A stretch of 64,000 nt of DNA from Trichopria drosophilae. Lineage: Eukaryota; Arthropoda; Insecta; Hymenoptera; Diapriidae. The notes under the pieces are model-generated. The model made no database searches. It was not told the origin of the DNA and saw only the letters and a program-made list of their open reading frames with translations. This document shows positions 1 through 12,600 of the stretch, in pieces. The first letter of the stretch is position 1, and the number at the start of each line of letters is the position of its first letter. The DNA lies in the NCBI GenBank assembly GCA_030407085.1, contig CM059582.1, positions 49,809,001 through 49,873,000 on the forward strand. The letters are read 5' to 3'. Position numbers and translations under genes: made by a program.

Positions 1-100
1 GGTGATACTCGAATGTCAGCCACGTGCGAACTTCTGGGTGACCATCGATGACAAGGCACCCAACATATACCATATATATCGTTTTTGCCCAGCGAGGTGA
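1..100 (+). CDS. possible 3'-partial coding exon at the window edge
   Basis: The frame beginning at base 2 is open for 32 codons from the window edge to TGA at 98-100. It has balanced codon and amino-acid use (for example QPRANFWVTIDDKAPNIYH), unlike the AT-driven translations in the rest of the desert. Two readings are possible. It could be a terminal exon ending at the TGA, since AATAAA-type polyadenylation signals follow within about 30 and 55 bases. Or it could be an internal exon ending at 96, because GAG followed by GTGAAT is a fair splice donor that overlaps the stop codon. I do not recognise the protein. The fragment is too short to exclude chance, and the upstream sequence is not in the window. 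Confidence 0.3.
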   Translation, partial: VILECQPRANFWVTIDDKAPNIYHIYRFCPAR

Positions 101-524
101 ATTTACGAGCTGCAACCTCCTAAATAAAGTAGGATTTTGGAATTTTTTAAAATAAATAAAGTGAATGACGATGACCGGTCGTGCGGAAAAAACGGTCGGA
201 CTGTAGGAAATTAGAGGATAAGTGCAGCGTGAAATTGATTGGTCGAATCTGTCACAGTCACTGGGGATGCTGAAAATACGAGATTTAAATGTTCGGAATT
301 TTCTATGATGTGATATCAAAAAGGACTCTTCACTTGACGACCGAATTGTACGTTTAACGGTTCAGTAATTACGACCAAAAGAAAGACATGCTATAAATAA
401 TTGGACTTTTATTTCCTAGGACGTTAAGGTCCTTTTATTGTGCTCCCAAGTTTTTTTCTAATTTATTTACAAAAAGGCTAATTGCAGAGTTCATAAAGTT
501 TTACTTATGACTTCTTAAAATATT
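101..524. other. non-coding stretch, possible 3' UTR at its left end
   Basis: Apart from AATAAA signals near 124 and 151, which could end the transcript of the preceding open segment, I see no gene or repeat here. Confidence 0.3.
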
Positions 525-745
525 CTAGCCACAATATTTAGACCTGACAAACATCAACTCTGACACTTCAAGAGGAATAAAACGTTTTTCATACGTGTTT
601 CTTTTACATCGCCCATAAATTTTTAAAATATGAAATTCGCAGTCGGCGATCCTAAAAATTCCAAAATACAAATTATCATGAAATTTGCCTGAATTTAAAT
701 TTGGATTCCAATTTTGGTCCGCCAAACATGTGTTTACATGTTTAA
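525..745 (-). repeat. DYE-motif repeat, decayed copy
   Basis: The minus strand translates into a piece resembling the dispersed repeat best seen at 25.8-26.2 kb: a MADQNW start-like segment, then FGIFRIADCEF, matching the LGIFNIADYES block there. It lies directly left of a copy of the TA-flanked element at 770-1267, as the array at 25.8 kb lies left of the second copy. It is treated as repeat DNA, not as a gene. Confidence 0.5.
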
Positions 746-769
746 AAACATTAGAAGCATACTTACTTT

Positions 770-1267
770 GTAGAAATATGCACGAATTCTAGATGAAAAC
801 CCGCTAGACCAGTAACATATATATTTAAAGTGACATAAAGCAATACAAACTGAAAATATCATATCAAATTTGTATAATAGATAAGAATCAATCGATTCGA
901 CAAAATGAGCAGGTGTAAATGTAAACGATTTTTCTTTCGAAATGAAGATTTAATCTTTACAGCAGCTTTGTAAACAATCGCGACAGCATGTGCGCGAGAA
1001 TCAGCTGAGAGCCAGCCGCCATATTGGGAGTTCGATAGAGAGGTATTCGAGACTCTCGAATCGAGCCGAGGTCGATAAGTTGTAGGAGCTTGTGCACTCA
1101 TGTTAAAATATATTGGCTGTCTCAATGTCTCGCGTCTCGGTAGATTTACGCCAGAATTCATGTCATTTTTAGTAGGATTTCTACCCATATTACAGAGTTG
1201 TTTTCTAGACAGATCATCAAAATGTTAGATAATTCTGGATAGATTCTCGTGACCATCTCTACCAGGG
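770..1267. mobile_element. TA-flanked DNA-transposon-like element, left end missing
   Basis: This aligns over about 500 bp with 26,337-26,841, in the same orientation and with many substitutions and few indels. Shared blocks include the segment around CGCCATATTGGG, TCGATAAGTTGTAGGAGC and the right terminus CTCTACCAGGG followed by TA. The first ~60 bp of the complete copy, including its left terminus CCCTGGTAGAG, are absent here. A 109-codon minus-strand ORF (859-1188) lies inside but is interrupted by a stop in the second copy, so it is unlikely to be a conserved protein. Confidence 0.7.
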
Positions 1268-1556
1268 TAACTCCAAAATCTTATTCAACATGTTAACATA
1301 TTTTTTTTCTTGAAATATTAAATCCCCTAGTTTTAAAGTGGTTCTACAGTGGTCAGCCGGTAAGGTAGTGAATTAAATATGACTGAAAACAAATTTAAAA
1401 ATTCGGGCTTTGTAAAGGTAATTCTAAATACTGTAGTCGATTCCCTAGAAAACACCAAAGATTTTAATTTAGAACAGTTCGAGATTTTTCTGAAATATGT
1501 AAAACTCAATTATTTCCGAAAATTGTTGGTCAGTTTTATACATTATATATATATTA

Positions 1557-1613
1557 CAGTAGACGGTCGATATAAGAACCATCGCTATAAGAACGGATCG
1601 GTATAAGAACACT
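1557..1613. mobile_element. solitary pogo/Tigger-like terminus
   Basis: The sequence TA-CAGTAGACGGTCGATATAAG is followed by three copies of TATAAGAAC (1571, 1586, 1602; spacing 15-16 bp). A CAG terminus after TA with reiterated subterminal motifs of this kind is typical of pogo/Tigger-type elements. I found no matching opposite end nearby, so this looks like a remnant or a solo end. Confidence 0.45.
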
Positions 1614-1835
1614 TTTTTGATCATTACAGTGCCTATGAACATTCGAGATGTATGGGTTTGCGGAGTATTGATGATTACTCAACTATGTCACGTGTGGAAA
1701 TACTTGGAGAGGGAAGAAGTTTCAACCCTCTCCAGAACACTGTTAATTAAAAAAAAAATTGCGGTTAATTGCAAATTGTAGTCTATAATAATAAACAATA
1801 CATATGCAATTGCGTAGGACTAAAAGATAATGCTC

Positions 1836-2732
1836 TTAACACTTTTCATGCCAAAAGGCTACAATTATTTTGTGATTTTCAAGTGAATATTTATCTGCGT
1901 AATGATAAGCAAAAATATTTCAAAACCATATTTTCTGACGTACTTTTGTTCGCACTTTTCAAATCTGCTGTTAGTTTTGTTCTATGACGTTATTGATTTT
2001 TTCAAAAAGACGGCGAATTTACAAAAAAACATTTTTTTTTTTTTTTTTTTTTGTTTAACGTATTTGCTAATAATGTTTCCGTTGTCGCATCTGTACAAAC
2101 GACTGGATCCTGTGGAATAATAACCACAACTAAAATTTAAGCGACGCATGATATCAAAATTCAAAACGGCCGATCCAATATGGCGGCTTGTACACGCATT
2201 TGTTACGTTTTTTTTTCATTATATTTTATGTTTTTAGTCCATGACATTTACTTTTTCAATAGATTTATTATATTTATCTCAGTTTGATATCGATTATGAA
2301 AGAAAATAGAATATTTTTCACTATTTTTAATTCCATATCATCATGTATTGTTATTTTTGTTTGCATAATCGCTATCAAACTAGGTATACATAATAAATCT
2401 ATATTATAATAAAAATATAATATTTTCAGCCATTTTGAATTCCGTATCGTCTTGTATTCCTATTTTCTAGCCCAATCGGTACCAGACTGAGATAAATATA
2501 ACAAAACTATTTAAAAAGTAAACGTGAGTGACTAACAACATACAAAAAAATGAAAAACTCAAACGTTTTGAAAAAATCAAACGTCATAGAACAAAACTAA
2601 TAGCACATTTGAAAAGTACGGACAAAAAACGTTAGAAAATATGGTATTGACATTTTTTTGCTTATTATTACACATAAATATTCACTTGAAAAACATAACA
2701 AAATTATGGCCGTTTGGCATGAAAAGAGTTAA
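1836..2732. mobile_element. piggyBac-like (TTAA-flanked) fold-back element
   Basis: Both ends are bordered by TTAA (1836-1839 and 2729-2732). The termini are inverted: CACTTTTCATGCC on the left and, reverse-complemented, CTCTTTTCATGCC on the right. The inverted arms run for about 170 bp (to near 2010 and from near 2560), with shared blocks such as CAAGTGAATATTTAT and TTAGTTTTGTTCTATGACGT. A further inner inverted pair lies at about 2240-2300 and 2460-2530. No transposase is present, so it would be non-autonomous. The TTAA duplication suggests piggyBac; the terminal sequence alone does not prove it. A poly-T run lies near 2031-2053. Confidence 0.65.
2150..2190 (+). repeat. DYE-motif repeat fragment inside the fold-back element
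   Basis: The + strand reads SKFKTADPIWR, matching the second half of the dispersed repeat unit (SKFKMADPIW type). It lies between the arms of the TTAA-flanked element. Confidence 0.4.
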
Positions 2733-2982
2733 ATGAATGGAATAGGCTGAACATTATAAAGGTTGTTCTTTTAAAAAATATGAGATTGTCAAAATATTAT
2801 TATACCCAGAGTTCTAAAAATCACAGAAAAAGCAACTCTACGTGTACGCACATGACTCATTGCTTCCTTCAATAGTATTATTAAACCATTAAAACATCGA
2901 TTACTACAAACAAATATTTTAAAATAAATATAAAATTAAAAGTATTATTATTTACCCATACGAACACAAACTTAATGTTAAA

Positions 2983-3100
2983 CTAGTGTTGGCGTGGTGC
3001 CTCGCTCGCTTCGCTCGCTCAGAAACTTCGACCCAGTAGAGAGTCGGCTATTTCTTAATACTCGTTTGTTTACTAACAGCTTTCAGTTATATTATAAAAT
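2983..3100 (+). repeat. dispersed repeat C, copy 1
   Basis: This matches 33,712-33,835 in the opposite orientation. Shared blocks are TGGTGCCTCG, CTTCGCTCGCTCAGAAACTT followed by CGACC, and CGTTTGTTTACTAACAGCTT with a few changes. Its family is unknown to me. Confidence 0.6.
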
Positions 3101-3439
3101 TATATTGATATTTGGGGGTCCAATCATATTAAGGTCCAAGTGGCCTCGATAGATATGTTACAACAATATAGTGTTTTTTATATGTATGGAAATTGAAAAT
3201 GAGCAGTTTCAAAACTTCGACCCCGACAACAGGCCAGCCGAAGTATTAATAAATAAAAGTTGCAAAACACTTACTTCAAGCACTTGTATTGTAATAGACT
3301 ATTCGATGCATATTACATGTTTACAGTGTTTTATTAATTACTGTTTGTATCATTATGATCTTATATATACAATATATATACATATAATTCGTCAAAGATA
3401 TCTTGAAAGTGTCGAATAAAAGAGCTCTGACGGATATCT

Positions 3440-4140
3440 TTTAGATACTACAAGACATCTTTAGATATATCGATGTAGTTACTTTCGTATCAAAGGCGTA
3501 AAAGAACTTATGAGTCCGTAGGTGATCACCGCGCCCGAAGGGCTGGCGAAGACTATTCTTGGGGGTAGGGGATCGAAACGTCGACATTTGATGAAAAACT
3601 ATAGGGTAATTTTTTGCCGAGGTGACCAAATTCAATACTTTTTTAGACAATAGTCATAAACATTTTAAACCAGTTTTTATGGCATTATCGTTGACTTTAG
3701 GAAGAAAATGCATAGAACCTTTTTGTAGAGAATTTCATGCTCTATCTTTTTTGTTTGAAACATTTTTTAATAAAATTTGTATTTTTCAAAATAAATGCAA
3801 AAAACTACGACGTAACTTAATTGGGGCTAATTTTTTTTAGTAATGGACGGATGGATCTGCGCCAAAATCCGATCAGATCTAAGTTATGCCAAGACGCGTA
3901 TTTTTAAAAAAAAATTATGTCAATACGCTTATCCGTTCGCGAGTTATCGCGAGACAAAAAACGGGACGTACGGACGTACCTACGTACAAGATCACGGACA
4001 CAAATTTTTTCATTGTTGATTTGGGTTCCTTAGGGTCTGAAACGTCGACATTTGACGAAAAACTATAGGGTAATTTTTATATCCGAAGTGACCAAATTCA
4101 ATACTTCGTCCAGACTTAGTCTGGGTCGAAGTAATTTCGA
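3440..4140. repeat. repeat-derived block with an internal direct duplication
   Basis: A segment of about 75-90 bp occurs twice in direct orientation, at about 3564-3643 and 4036-4113. Both carry AAACGTCGACATTTGA followed by AAAAACTATAGGGTAATTTT and then GTGACCAAATTCAATACTT. Between them is a section with ACGGGACGTACGGACGTACC, a style common in arthropod repeats. The block ends with a short palindrome, CTTCGTCCAGAC/GTCTGGGTCGAAG (4113-4140). With repeat C just upstream, this whole region is probably one decayed transposable element. No coding domain is visible. Confidence 0.5.
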
Positions 4141-7100
4141 GAGATCAGGAGATTTTAAAATTTAAATCCAGATCTTAAAAATCTTATCATCTTTTAAACC
4201 TCGTAAGAATATCATTTGAAACAACGTTTTTCCCATGAAATAGTATTTAAACTACAATTATTTTAATAAGGTTATTCGACCTCGAAATTATATTTTAAAC
4301 AACTTTTTCTGTTCATCAATAATGTCATTTTTATGTACAGTTTCCTAAATATTAAAAGTATGGAGGAATCTTTCATACATGTATGAACAAGAAGAGCTAC
4401 ACATACAGAATCACTCCACATACTCGACACAATATTATGCAGCTTATTTATATTGTAATCGAAAGAAAGTTGGGTTATAGTGCTTGCGATAATGCGCTAC
4501 CGCAGCGCACCTATTGAGTAGTCACATAATCTTTGTCTTTAAATCAATAATGTTACTAATATTTTTATACGTATAGCAAGTCTTACACTTCATGCAAGTA
4601 CCGTCATTTTTTATCTTATCTATTTTCATAATTCTAAATATTTATTAACATTTTCTATTAAAAATTCTTTACTAAAAACTAAAAACTCTCAACTGACTTT
4701 ATTAATACTTCCAAAAAGTCTTTCCGTCTCTGTATATTCAAACTGGAAAATCACAATACGCATATATCTGCGTGAAATCGCACCTTTACTTTCGGTACTT
4801 TTCAATCCGAGTTTGTATAAAGGCGCTGTTACGTTATCGAACGGTGATTGGTGCACTTTCGACAATATGTACCGAACAGAGTACACTATCTGCATATCCT
4901 TTACCCGAGGGTATGTAAAGCATTGCGCACTCCGCAACCCCAGAATGGCTTCTGCGTGTGTCCACTCTATTCAGGCGGCTTCCACACGAAACACGAATAC
5001 GCGAGTTTCCATGTAGACTTTTCTATATCTTTTATTTTTCTGCCCGACAAATATAAATGCCAACAAACCAGTCCCAACTTAATCATCGCCTGTTGCAACA
5101 GTGTCGGGGCAGGTTCAACCGCAGAGTGAATGTATAATCATTAGTGGTAACAGCGGCGGAGGTTGCCTGCAACAACAAAAAAAAACTATAGTTATCGGAT
5201 ACTAATACCTGAGAAATGCTCGGTTGATCTTTGACCGATAAACCAATAACTGAATAATATCAATAACGTTATAGCCTTTTCTACAAATCGTTACGTTACG
5301 TCTAGATTGTAGTCACGGCGTTCCGGTGAAAGTCCATTCTACGCGGAACTAATGACGTACTGATAACGAGTGTAAATCAGTTTTGACAAATGCGGATGTT
5401 ATGTCACGTTTCTTGAGAACGGAACAATTCGCAATCCTTCATAAGCTGCAAATGTGTGGTAGAATTGTTAAGGACACATGACACATTCTCAAGAATTTAC
5501 ATTGTAAACAAAACAAATAACGTTAGAGGTTATTTCCTTTACAAAAACAAGCTTTGATAACGCTATTCGAAGAAAGGATACTTGCGAAACAATTCTACAG
5601 AGTGAAACATTATTTCTAATTATGGATGTTGAAGGACATTGAATAAACCAAAAAGTAGTGGAGGAATGCTGATAATTAGTAACAGCGCAAACATGAATAC
5701 ATTTTAGTTTCCAAATTTCCTCCATTTTGAAACAAGATCTTGTGCAGGCAAGTACCTCACCGTAATTACTGCTTTGTTAAAGTTCTCCCTTCCTAGTCGA
5801 TACTCCATAGCATGAGGAGGCAAGCACCAGGGTAGGATTCGACCATAAAGTTTGACGGTTACTATGGAGGAAAGGCAAACGTTATATGTTGGTCAGTTAT
5901 TGGCTACCGATATGTATAGACCCATTGCCACGACCATCAAACTTGTTGCTATTGGACCAATACTCGACGTCGAGAAGGTTGACCAATCATTACCGACATC
6001 TTATTGAATCGTAACTGAATGACCTATCATGTACATGACCCTTTTACCTGGGCTGAAGACTACCTCATTTCTTTAAGTCGGAAATATGGTCTTGTCCCCT
6101 TCTCTATTATATCAGAAGGCTGTAAAACGGCCGGTATTAAGTGGTACTCAAAATACCACTACATGCCCCGAGTACCCTTCTCAACTTCAAGCTGGTGGTT
6201 GGGCTTTGTAGTTTATACTTTCTCTCTCAATTTTTGTATTGCCTACCTCAAGCTACCGGTCTCTTATTTCAGTATTTCTAGTTTTTCGCGTTTAAAACTT
6301 TGGAAAATGTATGTCGTGTCAAGCAACCTAGAAAGTTATTTTGGTCCGGTTTCCTACACTCCGCCTACATTGAATATTTAATCGTTTACTCGAATAAGAC
6401 AATTATTTTTAAATATTGGAATTTAATATCTGATTTAATTTTAGATCCGATTTCACCAAGAATGAATGACAAGTTTATTATGATCAAACGTAATTCTTAC
6501 CTTCCGTATTTTGAATGTATTTTAAACGAGTTATTTAAACAAACAATCTTGACAGGTTAATTACATCGACCCGAACCACATATTAGGCCTAGGTTTAAAT
6601 TAGTTACTGCAAAGAGAAAATGACAAATAGTTTTTGATCGGATGACGAACTGTCAGGCATAGTGAGCTGTGATCAAGTTTAAATAAAAGTTGCGTGCATA
6701 TCGAGTTTTTCTTCAATCCTCATTTGTATGTTGTCTTGCGGGAATTTTAACCCTAATACGAAAATAATAACCAGGCGGATTTTTTAATAAACTAATTTTT
6801 TATAATTAAAATATAAATATTTACATTATTTCAAAAAAAATTCAAAAAGAATAAAATATATTTATAGTACATGGAAAATTGTTAATATTAATGATTTTAA
6901 TCACGTTTATTGATTAGTTTTACTAATACGTGAGATTCATGAGGTCTTCAGATTAATATTAGATTAAAATCATATCGAAAATTGAAATCACAATGAAGAT
7001 TTTTAAATATGGTTGAATTATTCTTTATTAATTTGGTAATACATATTTTCATAAATATTACATTAAAACAAGGCATTAAATTAAAATAAATACAAATCAT

Positions 7101-7149
7101 TGTATTCGCAAATAACGAAGCAACATTTCTGAATAATTCGGATTCATTC
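4141..7149. other. non-coding stretch
   Basis: I see no recognisable gene or RNA. A 120-codon + strand ORF at 6019-6381 has no family resemblance and no splice context I can defend. A small hairpin, TGCGCT-ACCGC-AGCGCA, lies near 4493. Confidence 0.4.
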
Positions 7150-7330
7150 GGAAAAATTAAATAGTTGGATACTATCTAGATTGTAGGATAAGAAACAGTT
7201 ATCATTTTCATTTAATTTTACTATCTAAATACTGACGTCGACAAATTAGATAATCAAGTCTAGTATTTAATGTAAAACCAACTAAACAACCTAGATACAG
7301 ATACTACTATGAAGATAATAATACCTACTA
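7150..7330. repeat. dispersed repeat H, copy 1
   Basis: The segment TTTAATTTTACTATCTAAAT (7211-7230) followed by CTACAAATTAGAT-like sequence matches the reverse complement of about 56,865-56,911. Its outer parts (ACTATCTAGATTGT and, inverted, TATCTAGGTTGT) suggest a weak terminal inverted repeat. Confidence 0.35.
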
Positions 7331-8790
7331 TTTATTTTTCTGTGTTTTGACATATTGACTTAGAATTATCATTTACCGATTCCATGGCCCATTCACTAAA
7401 AAATGCAAGCCCATTTTTCCTTTTTTGCAGAACTCAAGAACATGAAAAAATACTGCAAATATTACCATTTCTCCAGCAATTTTGAATTTGGGTTTACTTT
7501 TGCCATTTTTAGTAACTTTAAGTTGCACATTTGCTGATTTTCTGTATCCCAACGAAATTCGACATTTAGATCGGTAACATAAAAAGTTTCCATTAAAAGT
7601 GAACATACAGACTAAAAGGTTGACAATAAAATTAATTTTAACATTAAAGTTGATTATATTTTACAGTATTAAACACATTTTATTGTTTTTACCCAGCATA
7701 AACTAAATTTTATTTCATATCCTTGCTTTTAAAAATATTTACTTGTATATTTACAGTAGTCCTAGACGAAAACATCTCCTAATAGAAGTAGAACTTTAAT
7801 AAAATATGTGCATTCAAATTAGATACTAATTAGATTTGAAATCATATGCATCACAAAATAGAAACATAAATCTTGTAGAACATTTGATAACGGTTTTTTA
7901 ATAGCGATCAATGACATGTTGAAAAATAAGTCTATTAGATGTCAAATTATACCTGACACATTTTGATTGTTTAATTTCAGCTCGTTTTTGACAGTTAATT
8001 AGTAATCAATAATGATGAACAAAATATCAAATAATGATCCCATAGAGACAAGATAATTGATTGAAATCGAGATCATGTTATAAATAACGTTTGAAAAACA
8101 AAAACTCAGCATCAAAATTAGTTTGAAATATTTTGTAAATAAGTATAATTCTGGATATTTTTGATGTTAATAACGAATAAGAATTCATCCTTCTATATCA
8201 ATAATTTCTAATTATTATACTAACCTACAGAAAAAACGAATAAACATATTCTGGCAAAAATTTACTTGAATAGTAGCAAGTAATCAATTACTTGCATCAA
8301 AAAAATAATTTTTTAAACCAAATAGGATTTAATATGAAGACAAAAAATTTAATACCTAAGAAAATATGTTATTAATTCAAGTAAACACTTTATAACGCCA
8401 CAAATGTTATTTATTGTAAGTATGATCGTGTGTTGGTGACTATTGTGTTTTAAACTTTCGTTTTGAATGTTTGTTTAAAAAGGATAAAACATAATTCCAC
8501 AGCAACAAAAGTTGTTTAAATTCGATTAAAAATAGGTGCAAGTAAATACTGACTTGCAGGAAACATTTTCTTAATTGAAATAACTCTTTTACTCGCCATT
8601 ATTCCCATAAATATTGTCTTATTTAGAATAAAGACAATTTTTTTAGTGTAACGTTTTTTAAGTGGATATTTTAGTAAACTTTTAGCAAGGATGTAATTTT
8701 AAGGAATTAACTTTTTTTAGTACCAGTCTTATACACTCTGAAATAGTATTAGTTATTATAATACTTTATATACTAAACAAATCTATTCAA
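7331..8790. other. AT-rich stretch, no gene seen
   Basis: No gene is recognisable. A perfect short hairpin, GCAAGTAAT-CA-ATTACTTGC, lies at 8276-8295. Sequences of the type TTTACTTGAATA near 8260 and, inverted, near 8390 suggest a decayed short inverted-repeat element. Confidence 0.35.
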
Positions 8791-8794
8791 TTAT

Positions 8795-8960
8795 TTCATA
8801 ATAGAAATTCACTCATTATGGAGTGAAAAGTCAGATAAAAGTGAGTTTTCACTCTACAATGAATGAATTTTCACCAGTTAATAGTAGAAATTCCCTCTTT
8901 TGCTAGAGTGGCTCAAATTTCACTGCATAAAAAGTGATTTTTCACTTCAAGTAATTTTTA
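8795..8960. repeat. dispersed repeat D (AGTGAAAA/TTTTCACT), copy 1
   Basis: This is a cluster of alternating AGTGAAAA and TTTTCACT motifs. The part TAGAGTGGCTCAAATTTCAC to AAAAAGTGATTTTT matches TACAGTGGCTCAATTTTTAC to AAAAAGTGAATT at 47,438-47,470. Related motif clusters occur at 56.0 and 56.6 kb. It is probably a decayed short inverted-repeat transposon family. Confidence 0.5.
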
Positions 8961-9329
8961 CAGAAACGATTATGGCGATTAAAGAAACATTTTATTTTGT
9001 TATTATACTAAAAAAGGGAACAGGCACATCTTATTTGTTAAAAATGTATTCAAATAACTGTTCACCTTTAATGTTGGTAATCATCATTTCCTGTGTCATT
9101 TTAAAAGTCATTTATTACGTTGTGACATTTAGTTAAATGTTCTTTTTTTATCAAGTCAATTAAGATACATTTGACATGTTATAAAGTACATAGAAGTGTT
9201 GAATTTAAATTGTTAAACATAATATTATGACATGTTTTCCAACTGATATTTTCGTCTAAAATTTCTCTACATGTTTGACAATGAAATATTTTTTTTATTA
9301 ATAATTTACCGTAACACACAGGTACTCTG

Positions 9330-9615
9330 TAAATTTGAATTAGTTAAAAACTACTAATTAAACAACGGAAAGTGCGCCATTAATTGAATTAGTAAACTTT
9401 TTTACTGATAAACAATTCAAAACCACTAATATATTATTAATTCTAAAACCAACTAAACTAAAATATTCAATTTCTACTTTTAGAGTAGTAATATTGTATT
9501 AATAAATTACTAGTTTTTTACTATTCTTTAGTAAAACAATTACTATTTGATAGTAACCCACTTTTTTCCGTAGATTAGTAGTTTTCAGTTACTTTACAGT
9601 TTTTAGTACAAAATT
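9330..9615. repeat. dispersed repeat E (TTAGTAGTTTT-rich), copy 1
   Basis: This low-complexity block has many ACTACTAATTA/TAGTAATTTTT motifs. The segment GTAACCCACTTTTTTCCG followed by TTAGTAGTTTTCAGTT resembles GTGACCCACTTTTCAT followed by TTAGTAGTTTTTCAGTTTT at 38.58-38.64 kb. A related block lies at 57.6-58.1 kb. Confidence 0.4.
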
Positions 9616-12600
9616 GCTAGCTAAATTTGGTAATAATTCTTTTAGCGACAGGCGATTTTTAAGAACAATGTAATACAAAATTATAAACATTTCATAATAT
9701 TGGGCAAAAAACAATATATTCTGATATCTTAAAGTAATAAAATATTTCTATACCAAGTAATTAAAAAACGCAATCGATAATGAGAATTTCGAAATGAATG
9801 AAATTATATTTTGATTTCCATTTATCAGCCAATTGTTTTTTTGACGTCGACAAGCGGTAAACAAGTCGTTCTTAATACCTTACTAACACATGTAACCTTA
9901 AATAATTAGTTGATAAGACTATTTTTTTAAACTATTTTCAGAACATCGGCATTCGAAACGATATTCCGAACGATTGTTCAGTTAATGTGATCGAAGTTTC
10001 TGTAAATGTTTCACAGGACATACAGAATTTCCTTGAATAGAAGATTAAGTTTATATTTATAAGTAAAGGGATTAACATTTTTATCTTGTTATTGATGAAA
10101 ATGTTGTTTAGTGAACAAAATATTTAACATGAAATTATAGACATTCGCGGAAGGTTTCAAAATATTACAAATTACGTTGAAAATCTTGTGTTTCAGTGTT
10201 TCAATTTAAACATATTTATAAAATTTATACCGTTATGTTGATAAAAAATAATTTAGCTTCGTCAATTTTTATAAGAATATTATTTTATTTAAAAAATACA
10301 CATATTCACATAATATAGTCGAAGTAATACGTAAAAAAGAAAATCATTAACTTACGATGAAAATATTGTCTAAACTATCGAGAAATATTATTTTATTAAA
10401 ATGTTATATTATGACATTTTATATTTTTGGAAAACTCATCAAACTATAGAAATTTTTACCGTTTCATACCGCGTGTGCTAAATTAACAGAGATAAATGTA
10501 GGCGTAGGTCAGTGTTATTCTCATATGACACATTGAGATAAGTTAACAATATTACGATAATAAACAGGGTCATTTACTATAATACTACTCAATACAAACA
10601 TTTTTTAATGTCTTTCGAAAAAAACATACCATGTACTAAAACCCCATACATACGAAACAATGCGACTATCTGTCCATTACACACATTATTATTAATTAAA
10701 TGTCGTTATCATGAAATTACACACAAACCGTATCACAAATGTATGTCGTGGACAGAAAGTATTTACAACTATAAACAATCGCTATATGTGGATTAATTAG
10801 TTGTGACGATTACCAGCTCTTATCTTAAAATGTAAAAAAATATTATCGTGGCTCAAAAATGCCTTGATGTTTCCAGCGTAATATTTTCGAATTTGATTTT
10901 ATGCGTAATATTAATAAAGTAGATGTGTGATTTTATCTGACATACATTTTATTTTTATTTATTTAGATTTTGAATAATTATAAATTAATTGGTACATTAT
11001 TCTTTGTATTCGTTATTATTGTTCACCCCTTATGGTAAATTATTATCGGTCTATGATATAGCACCTTTTCAGAAATTTTTTTTTCGTCAAAATTATAAGT
11101 GCATTATTAAATAATTTAAACACACTGAAAACATCAATAGTTATTACTTTAAAATTTATTAAAAGAAATATATGTAATATTAATTCACGAAGAAATTAAA
11201 TTTCGGCGTATATTTAAAAAACAAAATTAACTTTGTCAAAGTAATTGCATAAAACCTTAATGAATAATAATTGTTTTATCTGTTTAGTAGCAGATACTTC
11301 TAAAGTATATAGGAAACTTACTGATTTAATTTTCTTGTGTATGAAAGTTAAATTAAAACAATATGGAGATACATCAAACATGTTTGTTCATGTTAGAAGC
11401 GATACACCAAGGATCCGACATTGATAGCTATTAAATAATAAATTGGCCTTTATTTTTTATTTCCAAATATTAATGAAATTATTAATGATTTAATATCTTA
11501 AATTATAGAATTGTATATTATGAGTCCATTAAAAAAGAAAAGAAATTTTAATAAACATTGGTTAATTGCAACATATATAATTATATTATTTAGGATAAAA
11601 CGTCATTTAAGAATGAATTATTCTCCTTAAAGTTAATTATATTAGTAAACGTTACAACTTAAGCTGTAAATCATAAATACAAAATTAATCAATTTAAGGG
11701 GAGAGGTAAGTCAGAAATTAGCCCCTCTACTTTTAAATTTGCAATTATGTAAGTACTGTAATTTAATCACATTTTTCCTTTAAAATTATGATATTTAGTA
11801 AAAAAATATATAAAACGATTTTCTCCTTTAAAATTTCTATTTCTTGAAATATATAATGACATATTCAGAAATTCCAAAGAGAGGTTGTTCATAATAACAA
11901 AAATACATGTACAAATTTTTTCGATTTTAATGAATTTAATTTCAAGATTTTCGGGTAACAAAAATGACGTTTAAGCCCCTAAAAATATTAGTAATTCATT
12001 ATGTTCAATAAATTCTGGTATAAATATACATAAATTGGAAGCTTTTTTTATTTTTATTTTATATTGCCCAAATACACTTATCTAGAAAGTTGTATTTAAA
12101 TAGCTAGTAAACTTTATGTGATTTTTAACAAAATAAAAAAAAATCATTGTTATTACGTAATAATTACACTCATTTCATTTATAAAGTTGAAAACTATTTA
12201 ATAGAACATTCCTGAACTTTACAATATACATATGAATAAAAACAAATGAATGCGCATCAAAAGAGAACAATCTTCAACGGAAACAAAAAATCGGAACATA
12301 TTTATACTTTATAGTAGTAGAAAAAACAAAAGAGAACCAGAAAATAAAATGTAAGGTCTATAAGGAGACTTTGATAGATAAGTTTTGAAAAAATATATCA
12401 CATTTATAATTAGTATTATAATAAATAGTTTTCACTTTTATAAATATTGAAAAGGGTGGAATTATTACATATTGTCAATTTTGTCATGCGCATGATGTAA
12501 TAAACATGATTTTTTGTTCTTATTCCGTAAAAATCAGCTAAAGTTCACTTACTATGTGTAACTGTATTGATAATAATTGTATGTCCGTACTATAAAATAA

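Noticed and set aside
859..1188. 109-codon minus-strand ORF in the TA-flanked element
   Set aside because: The second copy at 26.3-26.8 kb has an in-frame stop after a homologous start, so the frame is not conserved.
6019..6381. 120-codon + strand ORF
   Set aside because: No family resemblance and no neighbouring gene structure; AT-rich deserts of this size yield such ORFs by chance.
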